A stretch of 8,841 bases of DNA from Candidatus Cloacimonadota bacterium (GTDB lineage: Bacteria; Cloacimonadota; Cloacimonadia; Cloacimonadales; Cloacimonadaceae): assembly GCA_028681035.1 (NCBI GenBank), contig JAQUJJ010000145.1, positions 1 through 8,841 of the forward strand, written 5' to 3'. A model generated the notes under the pieces. That model had not been told where the DNA came from and made no database searches. It saw only the letters and a program-made list of their open reading frames with translations. A program made the position numbers and the translations under genes. Shown here one piece after another: positions 1 through 6,449 of this stretch (positions within the stretch are counted from its first letter, which is position 1; the number at the start of each line of letters is the position of its first letter).

Positions 1-70
1 ACCGTTCGACTTGCATGCCTAATCCACGCCGCCAGCGTTCGTCCTGAGCCAGGATCAAACTCTCCATCAT
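1..70 (-). rRNA. rrs: 16S ribosomal RNA, 5' end (truncated by window edge)
   Basis: The reverse complement contains the near-universal bacterial 16S start: AGAGTTTGATCCTGGCTCAG (44-63), followed by GACGAACGCTGGCGGCGTG and the GCATGCAAGTCGAACG segment. Only about the first 70 nt lie in the window; the gene continues beyond base 1. The mature 5' end is placed near 70 by analogy with the E. coli offset (about seven bases before the 27F site). This is the small-subunit rRNA that forms the 30S ribosome. The GGATTAGGCATGCAAG variant is not the common proteobacterial ACACATGCAAG form and fits deeper-branching phyla, but the piece is too short for classification. Confidence 0.96.
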
Positions 71-88
71 AATAAAATATGACTGAAG

Positions 89-100
89 TGACAAGAGCTT
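89..100 (-). promoter_or_regulatory. boxA-like antitermination motif in 16S leader
   Basis: The leader RNA reads AAGCTCTTGTCA about 20-30 nt before the 16S 5' end, close to the bacterial rRNA boxA consensus (TGCTCTTTAACA). BoxA binds NusB/S10 and protects rRNA transcripts from early termination. The match covers the GCTCTT core only, so this is tentative. Flanking TGAAG and CTTCA bases could also pair around it. Confidence 0.28.
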
Positions 101-170
101 CATTCTCACATTCACACTCTATAAACTTAATTAAAGATCATTTTTTCCCTGCCCTCGACGAGCAGGTTGC

Positions 171-201
171 GTCATACTCTTAACGGCTGTTTTTTTGTCA
201 A
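171..201 (-). promoter_or_regulatory. Putative rRNA operon promoter
   Basis: A perfect -35 TTGACA (196-201) lies about 125 nt before the 16S 5' end on the minus strand. Downstream the best -10 candidates are TATGAC (171-176, 19-nt spacer) or AGTATG (173-178, 17-nt spacer), followed by a GC-containing discriminator. Position and orientation fit the 16S gene. The weak -10 means the exact start point is uncertain, probably near 160-166. Confidence 0.55.
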
Positions 202-440
202 TTGCTTTTTTTGAGATTTCTTTAAAATAAGTGTGCCCAAAAATGCTAACGTATTGCTTTGCAGCATATAAGTAATGTCAAAATATTTAGTTATGGTGTC
301 TATGAATAAGCTAATTAGTACTGTTTATAGGTGCTATAAGCCCTGAATATTGGTTTTGCCGGATTTGATAATCGTGGTTTTCGCCTACGAGAGTGGTGCA
401 AAGCGCAATGGGAGATTTTATTAAAAAAGGGGAAAAGAGA

Positions 441-469
441 TTGTAGAGCCGCACACCGATGCTGCTAAA
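441..469 (+). repeat. Dispersed palindromic repeat, copy A (degenerate)
   Basis: This 29-base element starts TTGTAGAGCCGCA and ends TGCTGCTAAA. It matches 25 of 29 positions of the element at 6421-6449 (minus strand) without gaps. The inner arms AGCCGCA and TGCTGCT pair with one mismatch, giving a 7-bp imperfect hairpin. It is intergenic, 181 bases past the stop of the 650-2974 gene, and is inverted relative to copy B. The design resembles REP-like intergenic palindromes; no associated transposase is visible. Confidence 0.5.
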
Positions 470-649
470 AATAGCGGGTTAAGCTAAGTATTTTTTAACA
501 CAGAGCAAAGCAGAGAAAAGAGGAGAAAAGCTGAGGTTTGTTTGGTAAAAGAAGGGATATTTAACCTTTACACATAAGCAGGATTGTAACAAGCTCTACG
601 TTTCTACTTCCCGACCCCTTGGCCCTTCGACTCCTCGACTCAAGGCATA

Positions 650-2974
650 TCACTTCGTCAAAATCATCTTTCGTGTGGCGATTGCCTTGCCATCCAATTG
701 TAGCTTCATAAAGTAGATACCGCTGCCAAGCCTTTGTCCGCTATTGTCCCTGCCATCCCAGATAAGCATGTGGTCTCCGCTGTTATAGGGCGCATCAGCA
801 AGGCTGCGTACCTTCTGTCCCTTAACGTTGTAGAACTCACAATTGAGGCGACCACGCTGCTTCAGGTTAAATAGCAGCGTTAGCTGATCTGAGAAGGGAT
901 TGGGAAAGGTTTTTAGCTGAATGGCAGGAGGGGCAAGCTCATCTTCTACACTAACGGGATAGTTCCACTCATAACAGCCAATATCTATTGCCGTGCCATA
1001 GATGCGGGGATTACCGGCAAGATCGGTATCTGGTAGAACCAAACCAGTGGTATCAGGTGTTCCCATATCCCGGCAAATGGAGCTATTACCAAGCTGATAG
1101 CTTAAAGGGTCGTCCGCGATGCTGCTGCAAAACCCGGGATCTCCGGTTAGCACCACATCATTGAAATGTACGTTATTGAACGCTTCAACACTGGTGGAGG
1201 CGGGATAGTTGCGAATGAAGTTATTATTGAACTGTAGCTGGGAAGTGCTACCCGCACTCTTTATCTCCCCTGATGTGTTATTATTAAAGATGCAGTTATT
1301 TACCTCAAAATTGCCGTTTAGCTGCACAGCATAGTTTGCCCCGCTGTTATTGGCAAAGGTGCAGTTATTGATGATGCCGGGGTTATCACTGAAGTTGGCA
1401 ATGAACACAGGGTTCCCCCCACTGGTATGGTTGTTTGCTACCAATACATTATCCAACTTTAACTCGCGGGTGGCTTCATCGCCATTGATGCCAATGCTGA
1501 CAATGTTTATGTCATTATACGAAACATCGCTATTTACTATCTTAGAGTTGCTCATCTTAAGCTTGTTGCCACTAAAATAGAATAGCGAAGAAGGACTGTC
1601 AATTTCACCCCCGCTAACGTAACAATGGTTAACAAGTAAGCTTTCAATATCTAAGTCAACCACACTAGAATATAATCCCGATTCTCTTGGTGCAGATTGG
1701 TTGGATATAATAACATTATTCAATTTGCTATAAGAATAGTAACATGAATTTGAGCCTATCTGGATTCCACCAATAGATCCAGATAACAAACTATTGATCT
1801 GTAGGTTAGATATTTCTGCCCCTTGAACCATACCAAAAAAGACAGGATTAGTTATTATTGGGTTCCCCTCTTGATACAAGCTTAGCCCATCTACAATTGC
1901 ATCCTTAACAAATATTCCGCGGATAGTGCCACTGTATTGTTGATTAATCAAATTTGTAACACCGATACCAGAACCTTGTAATTTCACATACGATTTTAAA
2001 CCAATGGGATAAAACTGTCCATCAACACATAAATAGTCTCCGGGTGCCAGATAAACTGTATTGCAATTAAGACTATCTGACTGAACCATTTGCAGTGCTC
2101 TGTAGATGCTTTTAAGAGGAGTAGCGGATGTTAACCCATTATTCAAATCATTACCTTCAGGTGAAACATATATATCAGAATTAACCTCGCTCAAATAGCC
2201 TCTTCGAATATCGACGTTCAGTAGATTGCCTGTAAACGTTAAGAAACTCTTTACATAAGTGACATAGTAGTCATTATGATAATTGACCGTGCCCATATCA
2301 AGAAATATCTCTAAATCATACCTTGTGTCATTAGCAAGTATGTCTTGACCATAGCCGGCTATATTGTTATAAACGCTTGATCGCAGCACAGAATCGAAGA
2401 ATATTCTGCCATGCCAATATACGTAGATGCCACCTCCTGATGATGAAAAGTTCTTGATAATAAGACATGATTTCATGTATGCTGTTGAGTTGTAAACAAA
2501 TATTCCCCCGCCAAGATAAGCACTATTATCCTGTACGCTGCACCTTGATATTTGAAAGCTCGTTGAGTTCATTACTGTTATGCCACCACCAGTAGAAAAG
2601 GTTTGACCCTGTTCATAATAATTGTAATCACCACTCCCATTCTGAATCGTAAAGCCGTAGATACCACAGTTGGTGGTAGCGGTGATAGATTTTACTACTG
2701 AGCCGTTACTATTACCATCGATGATGGTGCTATCCCGATAGGCTTGGTTGCCGCTAGTATATTCCAGGCTGTAAATAAAGATGTTTTTTCCGCTGTAATC
2801 TATGTTCTCTATGTAGGTTCCGGGATACACCATGATGCTATCCGTGTGGCTTGAGGCATTGATGGCAGCTTGTATCTGGGTGAAATGTCCGCTGCCATCC
2901 TGCTTTACAACCCAGGTGGCGGCACTTAAGTAGCCTATCAAACAAAGGCATAAGATAAGAGTGATTCGTTTCAT
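650..2974 (-). CDS. Secreted right-handed beta-helix protein with C-terminal type IX-style sorting domain (paralogue 1)
   Basis: Exported protein of unknown function. An ATG at 2986 opens the longest frame, but the in-frame ATG at 2974 is preferred: it gives a classic signal peptide, MKRITLILCLCLIGYLSA, and has GGGA about six bases upstream. Numbering from the longer frame: residues 25-75 resemble pectinesterase/pectate-lyase-like helix starts (FTQIQAAINA, VYPGTYIENI). Residues 100-260 are Gly/Asn/Ser-rich helix coils (GGGI repeats). Residues 271-330 look like a DUF1565 module (DIYVSPEGNDLNNG, TVYLAPGDY). Residues 340-610 are more Asn-rich coils, and 650-675 hold AGNPRIYGTAIDIGCYEW, like the choice-of-anchor Q motif. 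Residues 692-778 form the sorting domain (FPNPFS, FYNVKGQKVR, GSGIYF). No catalytic set is recognisable, so an adhesin or surface-layer role is as likely as polysaccharide binding or lysis. It lies 50-62 bp after the 942-codon gene and is probably co-transcribed with it. Confidence 0.9.
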   Translation of the reverse strand: MKRITLILCLCLIGYLSAATWVVKQDGSGHFTQIQAAINASSHTDSIMVYPGTYIENIDYSGKNIFIYSLEYTSGNQAYRDSTIIDGNSNGSVVKSITATTNCGIYGFTIQNGSGDYNYYEQGQTFSTGGGITVMNSTSFQISRCSVQDNSAYLGGGIFVYNSTAYMKSCLIIKNFSSSGGGIYVYWHGRIFFDSVLRSSVYNNIAGYGQDILANDTRYDLEIFLDMGTVNYHNDYYVTYVKSFLTFTGNLLNVDIRRGYLSEVNSDIYVSPEGNDLNNGLTSATPLKSIYRALQMVQSDSLNCNTVYLAPGDYLCVDGQFYPIGLKSYVKLQGSGIGVTNLINQQYSGTIRGIFVKDAIVDGLSLYQEGNPIITNPVFFGMVQGAEISNLQINSLLSGSIGGIQIGSNSCYYSYSKLNNVIISNQSAPRESGLYSSVVDLDIESLLVNHCYVSGGEIDSPSSLFYFSGNKLKMSNSKIVNSDVSYNDINIVSIGINGDEATRELKLDNVLVANNHTSGGNPVFIANFSDNPGIINNCTFANNSGANYAVQLNGNFEVNNCIFNNNTSGEIKSAGSTSQLQFNNNFIRNYPASTSVEAFNNVHFNDVVLTGDPGFCSSIADDPLSYQLGNSSICRDMGTPDTTGLVLPDTDLAGNPRIYGTAIDIGCYEWNYPVSVEDELAPPAIQLKTFPNPFSDQLTLLFNLKQRGRLNCEFYNVKGQKVRSLADAPYNSGDHMLIWDGRDNSGQRLGSGIYFMKLQLDGKAIATRKMILTK
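660..1105 (-). repeat. Long direct repeat, copy 1 (identical 3' end of paralogue)
   Basis: Compared by eye base by base with 6466-6911, this 446-bp segment shows no difference. It encodes roughly residues 628-775: the AGNPRIYG/DIGCYEW motif, linker and the whole sorting domain. Identity stops at 1105/1106 inside the gene, and on the other side within ten bases of the stop codon. It therefore marks the coding segment and not a mobile element. Confidence 0.85.
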
Positions 2975-2995
2975 GGCTATTCCCATTGCTTTATT

Positions 2996-3026
2996 GGTGA
3001 GAGGAGCTTATCTTGCCCCTCTCACC
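2996..3026 (-). promoter_or_regulatory. Conserved hairpin in the intergenic gap before paralogue 1
   Basis: On the plus strand the arms are GGTGAGAGGAGC (2996-3007) and GCCCCTCTCACC (3015-3026), pairing 11 of 12 with a 7-nt loop. In the minus-strand RNA it begins about 10 nt after the stop of the 942-codon gene. It ends 9 nt before the first possible ATG (2986) and 21 nt before the preferred ATG (2974). No U-run follows, so it is a poor intrinsic terminator. RNA stabilisation, partial attenuation or translational control are possible. The same structure recurs at 8802-8833. Confidence 0.6.
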
Positions 3027-3036
3027 AGATATTGTT

Positions 3037-5865
3037 TTATTTCATTAGTAGCATTTTGCGGCTTAGCTGATTTCCGTGAGTTGATAGCACGGCAAAGTAT
3101 ATCCCGCTGCTTACTTTGTTGCCACTATTATCTTTGGCGTCCCACAGGCAGGTGTGCATCCCGGCTGTCTGGCTGCCACTTAGCAGCTTACGCACCTTCT
3201 GTCCCTTAAGGTTGTAGATATCAAGGATTACCTCTGCATCTTCGGGTAAACTGAAGCGCAGAGTGGTATCCGGATTGAAAGGATTGGGATAGTTAGCCAT
3301 ATACAGTTTGGGCGCAGGAGTGTCATTCAGTGAACCTGCATCCATCTTCATCATGTAATAGGGCTGGCGTTCGGTTAGGGTGAGGGCATTGTTTTCATAC
3401 TGTTCTGTTTCTATATTCCAGGTTTGGTATCGGGGAATAGGGTTATAAGCTGCCTTTGTATCGTAGAATACACGCAGCTCCAGTTCTGCTCCATAAGCGA
3501 GATCATCTAGGACATAGGCAGGTATTTCCACGCTACTACCCCCCACTACTGCTGCACCTTTGCACACGCCTTCAAGAAACACAGCAGCTTCCTTGGGAAT
3601 GTCTGTACCGGTGAATTCTACATATACGGGAACATAATCCATCTTTTCTATGAAGGTAAATTTAGTGGCTTTCTCTTTAACGAAAGGCTCTAGCTCGGGC
3701 GCTTCAGTATTCCAAGTAAAATCTGCATCCTCAAAGCACTTCACGATTACCATATCCCCATATTGCAAAGTGGGTGGCTTTGAACCCGGATAGGCTAACC
3801 CTATCCAGGGACTGCTGGGAGAAACCCGCTTTCTTGCCAATGTCCAGTTCTGAGATTGTATGTACCACAGGTTATCCAAGATACTCTCAAAAGCTTCATA
3901 GGGATGGACGGTTTGCTCTCCGAAATAGCCAAGCCAATTCTCGTTATCCGGAATTGCGCTGCGCTGATTCGTCCATGCTTTCAGGGTTATCGGTAGCTCA
4001 GGATCGGGTTTAATGGCAGGAGTTGAAATTGTGATGGGGTTCTGTAGACTTGGATTCATTTCTACCTTATAACCTACCTGTGGTTGTATAGCGTGATTTA
4101 AACCATACCACGTACCACCACTGACATACAAATCCTGTACCGCATAATTGAGTTCCTTCCAATGAATTGCACTAAGTGTAAATGCATTTGAAAGTTGTTC
4201 TAAGAAGGTAAACGCCATATCCTCGTCCCCATAGATTCTATCCAGAGAGGGGAAGCTCATCCATTTTATCCCGTTTCTATCATTCCCCGCAGGAAAGGTG
4301 TAAGCCATATATTCATGCGGATGTTCATCGTATTGTATCGCTCCAATATCCCTTCTGCTTTCTATCCCGAATATAGAATAACCCTCAAGAGTACCACCCA
4401 TTATCAATGGGCTACGCTCGTTTTCGTTCCAATTAAGTGTATAGCTGTGATTCAGAGAATCAAGAGCTATCCCAGGATCACCTGCTTTACATGTGAGCAA
4501 ATCAATCTGAAAAGAATCATGGCTTGGTATAGAGTTCAAGAAGAAACAATAAGTTACGACTACCTGTGGACTAAGCGTTATAGGACCTAATCCATCCAAT
4601 ACAGAAAAGGGAGTGCTATTACAAGCTATTAGGTTATTCTTGAAGGAGCTTATAATTTCCGTACCACTGGTATAGTTTTGAGACGTATGGATGCGAAGGG
4701 CTGATCCGTAGTTTGTAAATGAATTTTGCTCTATAGCTACAGACAATGTTCCGTCATCACCTTGGGATGACATATCTATAGCTGACTGGCTTGCGCCGGA
4801 AAACATGTTTGAGTTTACTGAGATGTGATCTGTAGTGCTAACAGGGAACAAAAACAACTGCCATTCAAGAGATCTATTAATCTCAGTAAAGAATTTGTTA
4901 TTAACTATGCTTCCAGACAAACCTTGAATAAGTACACGCCCATTTATAAACTCATTCCTCTGCATCAGTAGATTTACAGACCCAGTGTCCGAAGAACTCA
5001 ATGACAAGTAGGCAGAGCTACTATTCGCGCTGGAATCTATGAAATGATTATCGGAAATATTCAGATCAATATTGTCATCACCATAGATAGAAATATCTCC
5101 CCAATACTTGGGCAAACCGCTAATCACATTGTTGGTAATAGTTATATTAGCATCAATCGGACTATTGCTGTAACTGCCATATTTGAACAGATGAAATGGG
5201 GTAAAATTCATTCCAGTACCAACACCACTTGGTTCATAGAATTCATTCGCATCCAAAATGGTGTTCCGTACCATAGAGCTTGAGGGAAAGGTTGTGTCTT
5301 CTGAAATTCCATATCCCAACTGAGAGAACTTACAGTTCTCAACCTTAACCATATTTAGCCCATTCTCTACTTTTATACCATGCCGATCTACATATGTTCC
5401 AGAATATTGCAGGTTAAGATATTTGAAGGCAACCTCTTTGTTTTCTGCGTAATTACCTTTCACAGTAAAAATACTCGTAGGTGTTATGCCTGCAGTATGT
5501 TGTGTAAGGGTTAATAAACTGTGGTTCTCTGCACTTAAGCCAATTATGCTCAGCTTACTCAAGCTTGATGCACCTATGTTAATTGTTAGGCTAGTGTAGC
5601 TTGGTAAACCAGGTTGTATTGATATTTCGCTACACTGGAGGATTATCTCCGCCTCGGTTTCTGTTCCCAAGTCCTGTAAAGCATAGTTGATGATCGTCTG
5701 TAAATCGAAGTTAGTGGATCCGACAAGTACATTCAATGTAGTTAAACCGGATAATCCAGAGCTTAGTAGAATCAATACTAATAGTAACAGCAGCGGGCGC
5801 AAATTATAGCCCCTATAAAAGAATGCGTTTAGCTTGCGGGCAGCTTTCTGGGGGGGGGGTGACAA
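3037..5865 (-). CDS. Large secreted beta-helix protein with tandem W-rich modules and sorting domain; probably phase-variable start
   Basis: Unknown function, exported. From a TTG at 5865: a basic n-region, then a hydrophobic signal core LRPLLLLLVLILLSSGLSG (residues 22-40). Residues ~90-430 are beta-helix coils rich in Asn (NNVISGL, NSNMFSG, IEQNSFTNYG), closing with RRDIGAIQYDE (505-514). Residues ~525-605 and ~635-715 are two divergent copies of a Trp-rich module (WMSFPS / WLGYFG, ending QVGYKVEM / YGDMVIVK). Residues 735-840 form a separate beta-rich section. Residues 855-942 are a type IX/Por-like sorting domain (NYPNPFNPDT, IYNLKGQKVRKL, SSGIYF). No active site is recognised. The likely intended start is the ATG at 5890, which has a strong Shine-Dalgarno, but it is one base out of frame because of a ten-C run at 5850-5859. 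An in-frame TGA at 5887-5889 blocks any start upstream of the TTG. The promoter lies at 6006-6035. The next gene, a beta-helix paralogue, follows 50-62 bp downstream. Confidence 0.87.
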   Translation of the reverse strand: MSPPPQKAARKLNAFFYRGYNLRPLLLLLVLILLSSGLSGLTTLNVLVGSTNFDLQTIINYALQDLGTETEAEIILQCSEISIQPGLPSYTSLTINIGASSLSKLSIIGLSAENHSLLTLTQHTAGITPTSIFTVKGNYAENKEVAFKYLNLQYSGTYVDRHGIKVENGLNMVKVENCKFSQLGYGISEDTTFPSSSMVRNTILDANEFYEPSGVGTGMNFTPFHLFKYGSYSNSPIDANITITNNVISGLPKYWGDISIYGDDNIDLNISDNHFIDSSANSSSAYLSLSSSDTGSVNLLMQRNEFINGRVLIQGLSGSIVNNKFFTEINRSLEWQLFLFPVSTTDHISVNSNMFSGASQSAIDMSSQGDDGTLSVAIEQNSFTNYGSALRIHTSQNYTSGTEIISSFKNNLIACNSTPFSVLDGLGPITLSPQVVVTYCFFLNSIPSHDSFQIDLLTCKAGDPGIALDSLNHSYTLNWNENERSPLIMGGTLEGYSIFGIESRRDIGAIQYDEHPHEYMAYTFPAGNDRNGIKWMSFPSLDRIYGDEDMAFTFLEQLSNAFTLSAIHWKELNYAVQDLYVSGGTWYGLNHAIQPQVGYKVEMNPSLQNPITISTPAIKPDPELPITLKAWTNQRSAIPDNENWLGYFGEQTVHPYEAFESILDNLWYIQSQNWTLARKRVSPSSPWIGLAYPGSKPPTLQYGDMVIVKCFEDADFTWNTEAPELEPFVKEKATKFTFIEKMDYVPVYVEFTGTDIPKEAAVFLEGVCKGAAVVGGSSVEIPAYVLDDLAYGAELELRVFYDTKAAYNPIPRYQTWNIETEQYENNALTLTERQPYYMMKMDAGSLNDTPAPKLYMANYPNPFNPDTTLRFSLPEDAEVILDIYNLKGQKVRKLLSGSQTAGMHTCLWDAKDNSGNKVSSGIYFAVLSTHGNQLSRKMLLMK
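5850..5859 (-). repeat. Poly-C (10) tract just inside the coding start: candidate slippage switch
   Basis: Ten consecutive G on the plus strand are ten C in the mRNA sense. The run lies 28 nt downstream of the A of the ATG at 5890. In the ATG frame ten C lead to a TAG at 5813-5815 after 25 codons. Nine or twelve C would join the ATG to the 942-codon frame, and eleven give an early TAA. Tracts of this type and length mutate quickly by slipped-strand mispairing. A basecalling or assembly miscount is the main alternative. Confidence 0.75.
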
Positions 5866-5887
5866 TACTACAGTACCTTGAGTAGAT

Positions 5888-5906
5888 CATTTCTCTGATC
5901 TCCTTT
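5888..5906 (-). promoter_or_regulatory. Strong Shine-Dalgarno plus ATG for the 942-codon gene
   Basis: The minus strand reads AAAGGAG (5900-5906), nine bases, then ATG (5888-5890). This is the best ribosome-binding site in the window. The following codons (M-I-Y-S-R-Y-C-S-I-V-T) run into the poly-C tract and, as sequenced, into a stop. The TTG at 5865 has only AAGG about ten bases upstream. A site this good feeding a 25-codon dead end argues that the ATG is the real start in another tract-length state. Confidence 0.75.
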
Positions 5907-6005
5907 TTTATTTTTGGCTTAGAGCCTTTATCTCACACAAACGTTCCAGAGTCCCTTCCAAATTCTGTTTTTCTCTTATCCTAAGCATTATGAGGTGCTA
6001 GGAAC

Positions 6006-6035
6006 AATATATTCGTTAGTGATATTTGATGTCAA
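6006..6035 (-). promoter_or_regulatory. Putative housekeeping-sigma promoter of the 942-codon gene
   Basis: Minus strand: a perfect -35 TTGACA (6030-6035), an 18-nt spacer, and -10 TATATT (6006-6011; five of six consensus positions). The predicted start near 5999 gives a 5' UTR of about 110 nt before the ATG at 5890. The next gene, 650-2974, is probably read from the same promoter, as its 50-62-bp upstream gap shows no promoter-like pair. Confidence 0.6.
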
Positions 6036-6049
6036 GCAGAATTTTATGC

Positions 6050-6139
6050 TCAAATTCCCCCCCGTCTTTTAAACAGGTAGATAAGCTGGTTCTCCTCCTG
6101 CCATTTTCCTTTGTAGGTACGGATGTCGAACCTCGTCAC
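6050..6139 (-). other. Short protein-like reading frame of unknown status
   Basis: From a GTG at 6137-6139 the minus strand reads 29 codons to a TGA at 6050-6052. The product is basic and aromatic: VTRFDIRTYKGKWQEENQ, then LIYLFKRRGGI. Composition is protein-like, but there is no Shine-Dalgarno before the GTG. A run of seven G (6057-6063) sits just before the stop, so one-base changes would extend it a further ~20 codons into the promoter region. It may be a remnant of a lost gene, a dispersed repeat or chance. I do not recognise a family. Confidence 0.22.
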
Positions 6140-6205
6140 TGGGCTAAAGCAAGCTTGGAAAAGCAATTTATAGAGTGAGATAGATAAAATATGAACAAGG
6201 ATTCA

Positions 6206-6340
6206 GCGGATTATACGGATTAACACAGACATTAGAACAAGGGATAATAACCAAAACCGGTGAAAAAGTTAATCAACTGCTAAGCTGTTCCAGATTTACT
6301 TAAACTAATCCGCGAAAATCCGTTAAGTAAGCTAAATCCG
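6206..6340. repeat. CGGATT/AATCCG inverted repeat field
   Basis: CGGATT occurs at 6207-6212 and 6216-6221; its inverse AATCCG occurs at 6307-6312, 6317-6322 and 6335-6340. GCGGATT (6206-6212) and AATCCGC (6307-6313) could pair perfectly over 7 bp across a ~94-bp spacer. The arms are too degenerate to be insertion-sequence ends with confidence. The block looks like a decayed intergenic repeat. Confidence 0.4.
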
Positions 6341-6420
6341 TGTTCCTATTAATCTTTGGGGGGAGGGGATGCCTGCTGAAACAGTGGGCAGTTTTTTATA
6401 ACTCTGCTTTAACATTTGCG

Positions 6421-6449
6421 TTTAGCAGCATTGGAATGCTGCTCTACAA
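6421..6449 (-). repeat. Dispersed palindromic repeat, copy B (near-perfect)
   Basis: Minus strand: TTGTAG followed by the palindrome AGCAGCATTCCAATGCTGCT and AAA. The 9-bp arms AGCAGCATT/AATGCTGCT pair perfectly. It begins seven bases after the stop of the 6456-8780 gene, so it could act as a 3'-end RNA hairpin, although no U-run follows. It matches copy A (441-469, plus strand) at 25 of 29 positions. Confidence 0.6.

Larger units (their letters stand above)
71..649. other. Intergenic region: 16S leader, rRNA promoter and repeats; no gene seen
   Basis: Between the 16S 5' end and the stop codon of the 650-2974 gene no convincing coding frame is visible on either strand. On the minus strand it holds a ~95-nt 16S leader, a boxA-like motif (89-100), the rRNA promoter (171-201) and a second perfect TTGACA (276-281) with no good -10. 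A small CCTGC/GCAGG inverted repeat (148-166) lies near the predicted start point. Positions 441-469 carry a palindromic repeat that recurs at 6421-6449. Positions 499-537 are a nearly pure-purine stretch on the plus strand (ACACAGAGCAAAGCAGAG and onward), of the kind often seen as decayed intergenic repeats. No hairpin plus U-run terminator was found after the 650 stop. Confidence 0.7.

Noticed and set aside
148..166. CCTGC/GCAGG hairpin next to a T-run as an intrinsic terminator reading away from the rRNA gene
   Set aside because: On the minus strand it is followed by A, not T, and it lies at the predicted transcription start; on the plus strand the T-run precedes the stem.
1350..1580. Plus-strand open frames of 60-95 codons inside the three large genes (1350-1580, 3774-4013, 4315-4590, 5044-5283, 7397-7603, 7594-7785, 8448-8735)
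   Set aside because: They lie antisense within long well-supported genes, have no clear ribosome-binding sites and encode no recognisable protein; they are frame shadows.
2961..3209. Plus-strand 82-codon frame with a hydrophobic start spanning the gap between two genes
   Set aside because: Most of it is antisense to the 942-codon gene and the signal-peptide end of the paralogue; the hydrophobicity comes from antisense of real coding DNA and the hairpin.
5978..6007. Alternative promoter TTGTTC - 18 nt - TAGGAT on the minus strand
   Set aside because: It is weaker than the overlapping TTGACA/TATATT pair just upstream, which explains the gene adequately.
6190..6345. Insertion-sequence or CRISPR interpretation of the repeat fields
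   Set aside because: There is no transposase frame, no clear terminal inverted repeats with target duplication, and no regular repeat-spacer pattern.
6358..6368. GGGGGGAGGGG run as a second slippage tract
   Set aside because: It is interrupted by an A and lies in non-coding DNA on the opposite strand to all genes, so there is no clear gene to switch.
6371..6399. CTGC/GCAG hairpin followed by six T on the plus strand, terminator-like
   Set aside because: The stem is only 4-5 bp and no plus-strand gene lies upstream.
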